Assembly (NCBI GenBank): GCA_022772525.1
Contig: JALFAD010000087.1
Location: 1 to 47,346, forward strand
From: Clostridiales bacterium
GTDB lineage: Bacteria > Bacillota > Clostridia > Oscillospirales > Oscillospiraceae
Length of the DNA stretch: 47,346 nucleotides
Direction: 5' to 3'
The number at the start of each line of letters is the position of its first letter. Position 1 is the stretch's first letter. The notes under the pieces are model-generated. The model ran no database searches. It was given only the letters and a program-made list of their open reading frames with translations, and was not told the DNA's origin. Both the position numbers and the translations under genes were made by a program. Of the stretch, positions 16,412 to 24,124 are shown piece by piece.

Positions 16412-17089
16412 ATGCGCAGGCTTTTGGCAATTGTCCTCAGCATTTCCCTGCTGGTGCTTCCCGTTCAGGCCAGGGAAACAAAATATGTAGCCCTGACCTT
16501 TGACGACGGCCCCTCCGGGAAATACACACGAAAGCTGCTGGACGGGCTGTACGACCGGGGCGTTCAGGCCACCTTCCTGCTGTGCGGCTACCGGATGCAG
16601 GACTATCCCGACCTGACTCAGCGGATTTTTGACGAGGGTCACGAGATTGGCTACCACGGCTTTACCCATAAAAACATGCAGTCCATGAGCCGCCGGGATA
16701 TCGCGGGTGAGCTGGAAGACTCTCAGGCGCTGCTGCCCGAAGGGTGCCAGCCGGTATTTCTCCGTCCGCCGGGAGGCTGCTGCTCCGACGCTGTGCGGCA
16801 GGTGGCCGAGGTGCGGAATCTCGCCATCCTCAGCTGGTCGGTAGACCCCCGGGACTGGGCCACCCACGACACCGCCGCCGTGGAGCGGGCCGTGCTGAAA
16901 AATGTGAAGGACGGGGACATTGTGCTTCTGCACGATATGTCCGACAGCTCCGTACAGGCGGCACTGGACATTGTGGACGTGCTGCTGGACAAGGACTACG
17001 AAATCGTCACCGTATCCCGGCTCGTCCGGCTGCGGGGAGTCAAGCTCCGCCCCGGGCAGGTGTATACCCGTTTTCAAAAAACCAGCTAA
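16412..17089 (+). CDS. Secreted polysaccharide deacetylase (NodB domain)
   Basis: The 225-residue protein has a short signal peptide (MRRLLAIVLSISLLVLPVQA) and a carbohydrate esterase family 4 domain. CE4 motifs are TFDDGPS, GYHGFTHKN (the H-x3-H metal site), FLRPPGG, DPRDW and IVLLHD. CE4 enzymes remove N-acetyl groups from peptidoglycan or chitin-like glycans; PdaA-like proteins act on spore cortex or vegetative wall. ATG 16412 follows AAGGAAGGTG; upstream in-frame codons fall inside the divergent gene. A terminator follows. Confidence 0.9.
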   Translation: MRRLLAIVLSISLLVLPVQARETKYVALTFDDGPSGKYTRKLLDGLYDRGVQATFLLCGYRMQDYPDLTQRIFDEGHEIGYHGFTHKNMQSMSRRDIAGELEDSQALLPEGCQPVFLRPPGGCCSDAVRQVAEVRNLAILSWSVDPRDWATHDTAAVERAVLKNVKDGDIVLLHDMSDSSVQAALDIVDVLLDKDYEIVTVSRLVRLRGVKLRPGQVYTRFQKTS

Positions 17090-17111
17090 ATCTCATAAAA
17101 AGCTGTTCTTT

Positions 17112-17155
17112 TCCCGCCTCCGGCTGTTTTCCGGCGGCGGGATTCTTTCTATTTT
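17112..17155 (+). terminator. Terminator after the polysaccharide deacetylase gene
   Basis: TCCCGCCTCCGG (17112-17123) pairs with CCGGCGGCGGGA (17131-17142), one mismatch, followed by TTCTTTCTATTTT. Confidence 0.85.
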
Positions 17156-17205
17156 GTCGAGTTTTGGAAGCTGCCGCACGGAATTATCATGTAAATTAAC
17201 CAAAA

Positions 17206-17222
17206 ATCCCCCCGTGGGGGAT
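17206..17222. repeat. Short GC hairpin upstream of the cooS promoter
   Basis: ATCCCCC (17206-17212) and GGGGGAT (17216-17222) form a perfect seven-bp stem with a CGT loop, ending 34 bases before the cooS -35 box. It could be a regulator site or part of the upstream terminator region. Confidence 0.35.
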
Positions 17223-17256
17223 ACGAAAATGGGAAGAATTGTGTGAAAATGCACGA

Positions 17257-17285
17257 TTGACAATCTTGTATGAAATTAGTAAAAT
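17257..17285 (+). promoter_or_regulatory. Promoter of cooS-cooC-acsB
   Basis: TTGACA (17257-17262), a 17-base spacer and TAAAAT (17280-17285). The leader of about 68 bases includes a CTTATG-TTCTG-CATAAG hairpin near 17297-17313. Confidence 0.85.
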
Positions 17286-17359
17286 AATATCGATACCTTA
17301 TGTTCTGCATAAGCGTCATTTCGTTCGTCACAAGAATCAATGATTAGGAGGAAATCACT

Positions 17360-19264
17360 TTGAAGGATTGGGCATCTTTAATCACCATCGAGGAGATGGA
17401 AGCTGCCACCAACTCTCTGCTGGAAACCGCGCAGAAGGTTGGCGCCGATACCTGGCAGCAGCGTGTTAAGAACCAGACTCCTCACTGCGGCTTCGGCGAG
17501 AGCGGCACCTGCTGCCGTATCTGCTCCATGGGCCCCTGCCGCATCACCAAGAAGGCTCCCCGTGGTATCTGCGGCTGCGATGTGCACGGCATCGTCGCCC
17601 GTAACTACCTGCGCTTCACTGCCGGCGGTGCTGCTACGCACTCCGACCACGGCCGTGAAATCTGCCACACCCTGTACCAGACCAAGGAAGGCGGCAACTA
17701 CACCGTCAAGGACCCCGAGAAGCTGATCCGCATCGCCAAGGAGTGGGGCATCGAGACCGAGGGCAAGGATATCTTCGATCTGGCTCACGAAGTCGCTGAG
17801 ACCGGTCTGCTGGAATACGGCAAGCCCTTTGGCACCCAGCGCTTCCTGAAGCGGGCTCCCGAGCACACCCAGCAGCTGTGGCATGACGCCGAGATCGAGC
17901 CCCGGGCCATCGACCGGGAGGTTTCCCAGTCTCTGCACATGACCCACATGGGCTGCTCCTCTCTGCCTGAGGCGCTGATTCGTCAGGCTTTGCGGGCCGG
18001 CCTGTCCGACGGCTGGGGCGGCTCCATGATGGGCACCGAGTTCTCCGACGTCCTGTTCGGCACTCCCAAGCCCGTTGACACCACCGCTAACATCGGCGTC
18101 ATGGAGAAGGACAACGTCAACATCGTGGTTCACGGTCACGATCCTTCCCTGTCCGAAATGATCGTCTACTACGCCAATGATCCCGAAATGATCGCCTACG
18201 CCAAGAGCATGGGCGCCAAGGGCATCACCATTTCCGGCGTGTGCTGCACCTCCAACGAGGTCGCCATGCGTCACGGCATTCCCATGGCCGGTAACTACCT
18301 GAACCAGGAGAACGTGGTTCTCACCGGCGCCTGCGAAGCCATCGTCGTGGACGTGCAGTGCATCTTCCCCGCCCTGGGCCCCCTGAGCAAGTGCTTCCAT
18401 ACCAAGTTCGTCACCACATCTCCCATCGCCCGGATTCCCGATTCCGAGTTCATCCGCTTCTCCTCCGCCACCGCCGGTGAGAATGCCAAGGCGATCGTGA
18501 AGATGGCCATTGAGAACTTCAAGAACCGGGATCCCGAGCTGGTCAACATCCCCTCTCTTAAGCAGAATGCCCGTGTCGGCTATTCTGTGGAGGCCATCAA
18601 GAAGGTTCTGGACGGCGTCGCCAACTCTCAGGTCGACGAGTTCGGCACCACCAAGCCCCTGATCGAGTGCGTCCACTCCGGCGTTCTCCGCGGCGCTGTG
18701 GCTATGGTCGGCTGCAACAACCCCAAGGTTCGTCCCGACTCCGCCCACATCGGCCTGATGAAGAAGATGCTGGAGAATGACATCATCGTCATTACCACCG
18801 GCTGTGCCGCGCAGGCTGCTGCCAAGGCCGGCCTCATGGATCCCGAGAAGGCCAAGGAGTACTGCGGCGCAGGTCTGAAGCGTGTGTGTGAGCTGGCCGG
18901 CATTCCTCCCGTCCTGCACATGGGCTCCTGCGTGGATATCTCTCGTATGATGATCCTGGCCGCCGACATTGCCAAGGATTGGGGCATCAACATTTCTCAG
19001 GTTCCTGTGGTGGGCTGCGCTCCCGAATGGATGTCCGAGAAGGCTGTCTCCATTGGCAACTACGTTGTCGCTACCGGTATCGAGACCTTCCTGGGTGTCG
19101 ATCCCTACTCCAAGGGCTCTGACGAGGTCACCCGCCTGCTGCAGGGCGAAGACGGCATCAAGGAGTGGGTCGAGGCCAAGTTCGTGGTCGAAACCGACAT
19201 CGAAAAGCTGGGCGACAAGATGATTGAGTGCATTGAGGCCAAGCGCGCCGCTCTGGGCATCTAA
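17360..19264 (+). CDS. cooS: Anaerobic carbon monoxide dehydrogenase, catalytic subunit
   Basis: The 634-residue homodimeric enzyme interconverts CO and CO2 at a nickel-iron-sulfur C-cluster. The B/D-cluster cysteines are Cys43, 51, 52, 55 and 60 in CGFGESGTCCRICSMGPC, followed by GICGC. C-cluster ligands are visible in VHGHD (258-260), CCTSNE (295-296), VQCIFP (334), VGCNNPK (452), TGCAAQA (482) and GSCVDISRM (524). All are intact. The start is TTG 17360 with AGGAGG eight bases upstream. With cooC and acsB following, it is the CODH partner of acetyl-CoA synthase (AcsA role). Codons are strongly biased to C-ending forms, which suggests high expression. Confidence 0.96.
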   Translation: MKDWASLITIEEMEAATNSLLETAQKVGADTWQQRVKNQTPHCGFGESGTCCRICSMGPCRITKKAPRGICGCDVHGIVARNYLRFTAGGAATHSDHGREICHTLYQTKEGGNYTVKDPEKLIRIAKEWGIETEGKDIFDLAHEVAETGLLEYGKPFGTQRFLKRAPEHTQQLWHDAEIEPRAIDREVSQSLHMTHMGCSSLPEALIRQALRAGLSDGWGGSMMGTEFSDVLFGTPKPVDTTANIGVMEKDNVNIVVHGHDPSLSEMIVYYANDPEMIAYAKSMGAKGITISGVCCTSNEVAMRHGIPMAGNYLNQENVVLTGACEAIVVDVQCIFPALGPLSKCFHTKFVTTSPIARIPDSEFIRFSSATAGENAKAIVKMAIENFKNRDPELVNIPSLKQNARVGYSVEAIKKVLDGVANSQVDEFGTTKPLIECVHSGVLRGAVAMVGCNNPKVRPDSAHIGLMKKMLENDIIVITTGCAAQAAAKAGLMDPEKAKEYCGAGLKRVCELAGIPPVLHMGSCVDISRMMILAADIAKDWGINISQVPVVGCAPEWMSEKAVSIGNYVVATGIETFLGVDPYSKGSDEVTRLLQGEDGIKEWVEAKFVVETDIEKLGDKMIECIEAKRAALGI

Positions 19265-19296
19265 ATGCTGGAATTCCGTTCCGGAATTGCCGCATA

Positions 19297-19365
19297 AGAT
19301 ACAAGATACTAGATAATCCTCAAATTTTGGCTATCTTGTATCTAGTATCTCAGTATCTTGTATCT
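19297..19365. repeat. Repeats with alternative pairings between cooS and cooC
   Basis: AGATACAAGATA (19297-19308) is the reverse complement of TATCTTGTATCT, which occurs twice, at 19332-19343 and 19354-19365. AGATACTAGATA (19304-19315) also pairs with TATCTAGTATCT (19339-19350). The transcript can therefore form at least two mutually exclusive hairpins 53-100 bases upstream of cooC. A separate AATTCCG-TTC-CGGAATT hairpin precedes them near 19272-19288. There is no U-run, so they are not simple terminators. Confidence 0.75.
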
Positions 19366-19417
19366 AAGCGATTGGCTTTCGTTTCGGAACAATCTTTACT
19401 TACGAGGTCTTTTTCCA

Positions 19418-20188
19418 ATGAAAGTAGCGATTACCGGTAAGGGCGGCGTGGGCAAAACCACCCTGTCCTCCACACTGGCCCGGCTCTACGCCGACGAAGG
19501 ACGCACCGTCCTTGCCGCCGACGTGGACCCTGACGCCAATCTGGGTCTGGCTCTGGGCCTTTCTCAGGAGGAAGTGGACGCCATCGTCCCCATCTCCAAA
19601 ATGCGCACCCTGGTAGAAGAACGCACCGGCGCTTCCGCCGCCAATAAGTTCTTCAAGCTCAACCCTTATGTGGCTGACATTCCCGACACCTTTTCCAAAG
19701 AGATCAATGGCGTGAAGCTGCTGGTCATGGGTACCGTGGACGTGGGCGGCAGCGGCTGCGTCTGTCCGGAGCATGTGATGCTCAAGTCCATTCTGGCCGC
19801 CCTGACCTACCGCAAAAACGACGTGGTCATTATGGATATGGAAGCGGGACTGGAGCATCTGGGCCGGGGCACCGCGGGCAACATGGACCAGTTCATCGTG
19901 GTCATCGAGCCCGGCGCCCGCAGTGTCCAGACCTACCACAATGTCAAGCGGCTTGCCGCTGACCTGGGGGTCAAGCAGGTGCGGGTGGTAGCCAACAAGG
20001 TTCGGGATGCCCGGGATGAGGAGTTTGTCAAATCCGCCATCCCCGCAGAGGATTTTCTGGGCTTCATCCACTACAACCCGGAGATCATGGACGCGGATCG
20101 TCAGGGAAAATCACCCTACGATTTCAGCCCCACGGCAATCGAGGAGATCCGGAAGATCAAGGAAATTCTGGATCGTGACGACTGTTAA
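19418..20188 (+). CDS. cooC: CO dehydrogenase nickel-insertion accessory ATPase
   Basis: The 256-residue MinD/SIMIBI-class ATPase loads nickel into the CODH C-cluster. The deviant Walker A is GKGGVGKTTLSS near the N-terminus, the second switch region is DMEAGLEHLGRG, and the Cys114-Val-Cys116 pair in GCVCPEH matches the CxC metal site of CooC dimers. ATG 19418 follows GAGG at 19404-19407; an upstream in-frame ATG at 19358 would start inside the repeat region. Its place between cooS and acsB fits maturation of both nickel enzymes. Confidence 0.94.
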   Translation: MKVAITGKGGVGKTTLSSTLARLYADEGRTVLAADVDPDANLGLALGLSQEEVDAIVPISKMRTLVEERTGASAANKFFKLNPYVADIPDTFSKEINGVKLLVMGTVDVGGSGCVCPEHVMLKSILAALTYRKNDVVIMDMEAGLEHLGRGTAGNMDQFIVVIEPGARSVQTYHNVKRLAADLGVKQVRVVANKVRDARDEEFVKSAIPAEDFLGFIHYNPEIMDADRQGKSPYDFSPTAIEEIRKIKEILDRDDC

Positions 20189-20221
20189 TGGAATAACCAA
20201 TACGATATAGGAGGAAAAACC

Positions 20222-22354
20222 GTGACACTTTTTGATAGAGTTTTTGGCGGTAACGACTACAACTACGCCCGCACCGTAGCCGCCATTGATGAAGCAATCG
20301 CCGCCAACGGCGAGGGCTGCGCAGTGTCCTTCCCCGGCACCGCCTACAGCCTGCCCTGCTACTATGGCGTCACCGGCGTCAAAATCACCACTCTGGGTGA
20401 GATGAAGGCCGCCATGGAGAACATAAAGGGCATGATGACCCGCAACAACCGTCTGCAGGACGCTTTTGACAGCGGCATCGCTTCCGCCCTGTGCGCTGAG
20501 TTCCTGGAAGCCCTCAAGTACCTGAACGGCGCGGAGCCCTACGCGGAGCCCGAGATGGGCCACCTGTCCGATGCCTTCGTCCGGAATCTGGGTGTTCCCC
20601 TGGTTACCGGCGACATCCCCGGTGTTGCCGTTATCATCGGCGGCGCTGAGGATCCCGCTGAGACTGTTGCGCTGGCCAAGTCCTATCAGGCGCAGGGTAT
20701 CCTGGTCACGCTGACCGGCGATTCCATCAAGCACTGCTACGATGCCGGCATGAAGCTGGGCGAGAACGTCCGCGTGGTGCCTCTGGGCTATGAGATGCAG
20801 TCCGTCATCCACGTGGTTTCCGTGGCTGTCCGTGCTGCCCTGATCTTCGGCAACATCACCCCCGGCGACTTCAAGGCTCTGGCCAAGTACACCATGGATC
20901 GTGTCAAGGCCTTCGTCAACGCCTACAAGCCCCTGTCTGACGAGATCGTCTCCTACGGCGCCGGCGCCATCTGCCTGGGCTTCCCCGTTGTTTCCAACGA
21001 GACCGAGAACATGTTCCGCGTTCCCAAGTCCCTGATTCAGCAGCTGGATACCTCCAAGTGGAACGCCACCTCTCTGGAGGCCCGGGACATCAAGTTGAAG
21101 ATCACCAACATCGACATCCCCGTGGCCTTCGCTACCGCTTTCGAAGGCGAAATCATCCGCCGCGGCGATATGCAGGTGGAAGTGGACGGCTCCCGTGTGG
21201 ACTGCTTCGAGCTGGTTCAGACCAAGGAAGCCGCCGAGGTCGAGGATCACAAGATCGAGGTCATCGGGCCCGAGATCGACGAGGTTCCCGTGGGCTCCAA
21301 GATTTCCCTTTCCTACACCGTCGAGGTTGCCGGCAAGGCCATGCAGCCCGACTTCGAGTCCGTCATGGAGCGTAAGATCCACTCCTGGATCAACTGCATC
21401 GAGGGCGTTATGCACACCGGTCAGCGCGACATGATCCGTATCCGTATCAGCAAAGCTGACTTCGAGGCCGGCTTCAAGTTCCGTCACCTGGGCGAGGTTC
21501 TGTACGCCAAGGTCAAGAGCGAGTTCGAGGCCGTCGTAGACAAGTGCCAGGTCCGCATCGTTGTGGATCCCGAGCAGAACGCCAAGCTCCGCGCTGCTGC
21601 CAACGAGGTCTTTGACCGTCGTGACGCCCGTCTGGCTTCCATGACCGACGAGTCCGTGGAGCAGTACTACACCTGCATCATGTGCCAGGCCTTCTCTCCC
21701 AGCCACGTCTGTATCGTTACCCCCGAGCGTCTGGGTCTGTGCGGCGCCGTGTCCTGGCTGGATGCCAAGGCTACCAAGGAGCTGGACCCCGCCGGTCCCT
21801 GCCAGCCCATCCTCAAGGAAGGCTGCATGGACGAGAAGCTGGGCCGTTACACCACTGTGGACGAGGCCGTCAACAAGTACAGCCACGGCGCTCTGGAGCA
21901 TGTGACCCTGTACTCCCTGTTCCAGGATCCCATGACCTCCTGCGGCTGCTTCGAGTGTATCTGCGGCGTTGAGCCTGTTTCCATGGGCGTTGTCATCACC
22001 TGCCGTGAGCACGCCGGTTCTACGCCTCTGGGCATGACCTTCTCCGAGATGGCTTCCATGACCGGCGGCGGCGTGCAGACCCCCGGCTTCATGGGCCACG
22101 GCAAGCACTTCATCGCTTCCCACAAGTTCATCGCAGCCGAAGGCGGCCCCGGCCGTATCGTCTGGATGCCCAAGATGCTGAAGGATCAGATGCGGGATCG
22201 TCTGGACAAGACTGCCAAGGATATGTACGGCGTGGACAACTTCACCGACATGATTGCCGATGAGACCGTCTGCACCGATGATCCCGAGCAGCTGATGAAC
22301 TACCTGTCCGAGGTCGGCCACCCTGTCCTGAGCATGGAGCCCTTCGACATGTAA
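20222..22354 (+). CDS. acsB: Acetyl-CoA synthase (CODH/ACS complex ACS subunit)
   Basis: The 710-residue enzyme joins CO, a methyl group and CoA into acetyl-CoA in the Wood-Ljungdahl pathway. Cluster-A ligands are all present: Cys485, 488, 497 and 507 bind the 4Fe-4S cluster, and Cys574-Gly575-Cys576 hold the distal nickel. The whole set lies at a constant offset of 21 from the Moorella residues 506-528 and 595-597. The N-terminal CODH-contacting domain is present, unlike archaeal CdhC. The start is GTG 20222, with AGGAGG seven bases upstream. The corrinoid iron-sulfur protein (acsCD) and methyltransferase (acsE) genes do not follow; a strong terminator does. Confidence 0.96.
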   Translation: MTLFDRVFGGNDYNYARTVAAIDEAIAANGEGCAVSFPGTAYSLPCYYGVTGVKITTLGEMKAAMENIKGMMTRNNRLQDAFDSGIASALCAEFLEALKYLNGAEPYAEPEMGHLSDAFVRNLGVPLVTGDIPGVAVIIGGAEDPAETVALAKSYQAQGILVTLTGDSIKHCYDAGMKLGENVRVVPLGYEMQSVIHVVSVAVRAALIFGNITPGDFKALAKYTMDRVKAFVNAYKPLSDEIVSYGAGAICLGFPVVSNETENMFRVPKSLIQQLDTSKWNATSLEARDIKLKITNIDIPVAFATAFEGEIIRRGDMQVEVDGSRVDCFELVQTKEAAEVEDHKIEVIGPEIDEVPVGSKISLSYTVEVAGKAMQPDFESVMERKIHSWINCIEGVMHTGQRDMIRIRISKADFEAGFKFRHLGEVLYAKVKSEFEAVVDKCQVRIVVDPEQNAKLRAAANEVFDRRDARLASMTDESVEQYYTCIMCQAFSPSHVCIVTPERLGLCGAVSWLDAKATKELDPAGPCQPILKEGCMDEKLGRYTTVDEAVNKYSHGALEHVTLYSLFQDPMTSCGCFECICGVEPVSMGVVITCREHAGSTPLGMTFSEMASMTGGGVQTPGFMGHGKHFIASHKFIAAEGGPGRIVWMPKMLKDQMRDRLDKTAKDMYGVDNFTDMIADETVCTDDPEQLMNYLSEVGHPVLSMEPFDM

Positions 22355-22530
22355 TCAGGTTGCACCTGGAGGCAATGCGTGCATGGTTGGTCTATAATCG
22401 TTACACCTCTGGGTACCGCTCGGTATCGTTACCGGGTACGAAACGTGGCAAAAAAGAGGAAGCGGTTCGGCTGGCTTCAATATACTGGATATTGGGTAGC
22501 TGACGAACGGGATTCCTAAACAACAAAATG

Positions 22531-22568
22531 AGCGATACTTGGTCCGTGGGGCCAAGTATCGCTTTTTT
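22531..22568 (+). terminator. Terminator of the cooS-cooC-acsB operon
   Basis: AGCGATACTTGGTCC (22531-22545) and GGGCCAAGTATCGCT (22549-22563) form a 15-bp stem with one G-U pair and a GTG loop, followed by TTTTTT. It lies 177 bases after the acsB stop. The bases between (22355-22530) contain no gene that I can support. Confidence 0.93.
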
Positions 22569-22598
22569 GCTTTCATTAGGGATGAATTGGAAAAAGCT

Positions 22599-22685
22599 TT
22601 CATGCTATTTCTCGATAAAATGGTTAATACCATTTTATCCTGCGCTTTGTGCGCAGGCCGCCAGTGGCGTCGAGAAATGTATGAA
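22599..22685 (-). repeat. Cloverleaf-like structured repeat, copy 1
   Basis: An outer stem ATTTCTC/GAGAAAT (22607-22613 with 22672-22678), extended by TTCAT/ATGAA, encloses three hairpins: GATAAAATGGT/ACCATTTTATC (22614-22639), CCTGCGC/GCGCAGG (22639-22657) and CGCC/GGCG (22659-22669). Its minus strand aligns along its length with copy 2. Confidence 0.75.
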
Positions 22686-22766
22686 CTACGTTTTTCGAGG
22701 CGATGCCGCCGACCGCTTGACAGCGGTCTCATAAAACGGTATTTAACCGTTTTATGAAAAACTAGT
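22685..22766 (+). repeat. Cloverleaf-like structured repeat, copy 2
   Basis: The outer stem GTTTTTC/GAAAAAC (22690-22696 with 22756-22762), extended by ACTA/TAGT, encloses GGCG/CGCC (22699-22710), GACCGCT/AGCGGTC (22711-22728) and CATAAAACGGT/ACCGTTTTATG (22730-22756). Order and sequence are those of copy 1 on the opposite strand. Confidence 0.75.
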
Positions 22767-22776
22767 ATGATACTCT

Positions 22777-22846
22777 TTCCTGATAAAATGATTTAATTTT
22801 ATCAGGAAGACACCGCCTGACGGTGGTTATTCGCCGGCGCCAACCA
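22777..22846 (-). repeat. Cloverleaf-like structured repeat, diverged copy 3
   Basis: TTCCTGATAAAAT/ATTTTATCAGGAA (22777-22808) makes a 13-bp stem, followed by CACCG/CGGTG (22811-22825) and a CGCCGGCG palindrome (22832-22839). The hairpin order matches copy 1; a closing outer stem is not clear. Confidence 0.5.
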
Positions 22847-22866
22847 TTGGAATACAAACTGATAGG

Positions 22867-22912
22867 ATTCCCCCCGAAGCAGACCACGAAAAAAGTCTGC
22901 TTCGGGGGGAAT
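22867..22912. repeat. 18-bp perfect hairpin downstream of the lipoprotein gene
   Basis: ATTCCCCCCGAAGCAGAC (22867-22884) and GTCTGCTTCGGGGGGAAT (22895-22912) pair perfectly. The loop carries A6 on the plus strand, that is U6 on the minus strand, but no U-run follows the stem. It may end or protect the transcript of the minus-strand cassette. 22913-23022 holds nothing else recognisable. Confidence 0.5.
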
Positions 22913-23022
22913 TACCATTGCTGCATTCATCAGGACGATACTGCGCAGCAAAGGGGACTGTAGCTCCCCCACAACAGGATAGATCCAACCTATTGGGCCT
23001 TTTTACCTTATTGCTTCTGGCG

Positions 23023-24111
23023 CTAACGGGTGAGATCAACCGTCCTGCCGGTAATTTCGTCGATTCCAACACCGTAGGTATCCACCGTATACCAGGCCGA
23101 TGTGGCGGTATGGGACTCCCCCTCGCCCAAATCCACGTTCTCATACAGCTGGATGGTATAGGTGCCGTCACCGTTATCCGTGAACGCTGCCTCCGGGGGA
23201 TAGAAGTCATAATTCCGTTTGTAATATTCCTGAGCCAGAACGCAAAGCTGCTCCGGTGTTTTTTCTTCCCGGGGCTTTAAGATATATTCCCCGGTCAGAA
23301 GATTGTCCTCCTCGCCTCCGGCCAGAGTCTGCTCATCACGCCTGACCTGCATGAGCACAACGTCCTCGCTGCTGAACAGGAAGTCAAGGCTTTCAAACCG
23401 ATCGGTAATGTCATTTCCGTTTTCGTCCTTCACGGTACGGATGGTCAGCTGCTGGGCACTTGGCGCTTCCCAATCGGGGTACAGGGTATAAACTTCCTCA
23501 TAGGGTTCCGATTCGCCGGAACGGAACAGGCAGTGCAGATAGAATTCGTCCCGGAATTCAATCCAGTATTTCAGCTGCCCAGCGCTTTCATAGGCATACC
23601 CGCTATAGTAGTCCCAGTATTGGTAGGGATTCCCCTGTGCGGTGGTTTCCGGGATGGTGGTTTCCGGGATGGTGGTTTCTTCTGTTTCCGCAGCAATCAG
23701 CTGATCGATATACTGCTTGAGAGGGCTAAGGCCCTCCGCTGCATATTGCCTGCCGTTGAGGACAAGATTGGCTCCCTCAAAATAGAGGGTCAGCGGTTCG
23801 CCCCCTGCTTTCACAGTCAGATGCAGGCCGTCATCCGAGGTTCCGACCTTGCTCTCTTCGCCAAGGGTAAGCCCGGACAGGCGGCGGCAGATTTCTTTGA
23901 CGGTTCCCGGGTCAGTGACGCTGCCGCTGAACGCGCCGCCTTCCGTATAGCGTGTATAGGTGATGCTTTCGATTTCCTCGGAAGCAACGGCCTGCACGGC
24001 TTCCAGCGCGGAGGAAACCATGGGCTGCTTTGTTTCGGCTGTTTCCCCGGCTGCGCAGGCGGACAACAGCAGGCAGGCTGCCAATGCGGTCAGAAAGATT
24101 CTAAGCTTCAT
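23023..24111 (-). CDS. Predicted lipoprotein of unknown function
   Basis: The 362-residue protein has a lipobox signal (LLLSACAAG, lipidated Cys near residue 19). A TIPET tandem repeat (ETTIPETTIPETT) near the middle separates two soluble parts. The C-terminal part ends with a beta-rich region, AFTDNGDGTYTIQLYENV and WYTVDTYGVGIDEITGR, similar in style to extracellular domains of Clostridia lipoproteins. I do not recognise the family. ATG 24111 follows AAGGAGG, 13 bases after the frameshifted zinc-ribbon gene, so it ends a four-gene transcript. The likely place is the outer face of the membrane. Confidence 0.75.
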   Translation of the reverse strand: MKLRIFLTALAACLLLSACAAGETAETKQPMVSSALEAVQAVASEEIESITYTRYTEGGAFSGSVTDPGTVKEICRRLSGLTLGEESKVGTSDDGLHLTVKAGGEPLTLYFEGANLVLNGRQYAAEGLSPLKQYIDQLIAAETEETTIPETTIPETTAQGNPYQYWDYYSGYAYESAGQLKYWIEFRDEFYLHCLFRSGESEPYEEVYTLYPDWEAPSAQQLTIRTVKDENGNDITDRFESLDFLFSSEDVVLMQVRRDEQTLAGGEEDNLLTGEYILKPREEKTPEQLCVLAQEYYKRNYDFYPPEAAFTDNGDGTYTIQLYENVDLGEGESHTATSAWYTVDTYGVGIDEITGRTVDLTR

Positions 24112-24124
24112 ACAGGTTTCCTCC

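Noticed and set aside
17378..18919. 513-residue minus-strand open frame across cooS
   Set aside because: It is antisense to an intact CO dehydrogenase and has shadow-type composition.
19297..19365. CRISPR-like direct repeats
   Set aside because: The repeats are 12 bases, partly overlapping and mutually complementary, with no regular spacers or cas genes.
20111..22321. 736-residue open frame on the minus strand across acsB
   Set aside because: It is an antisense shadow of a strongly codon-biased gene with intact cluster-A ligands on the plus strand.
22355..22732. 125-residue minus-strand open frame downstream of acsB
   Set aside because: It runs through the operon terminator and the structured repeats, has no ribosome site and no conserved-looking segment.
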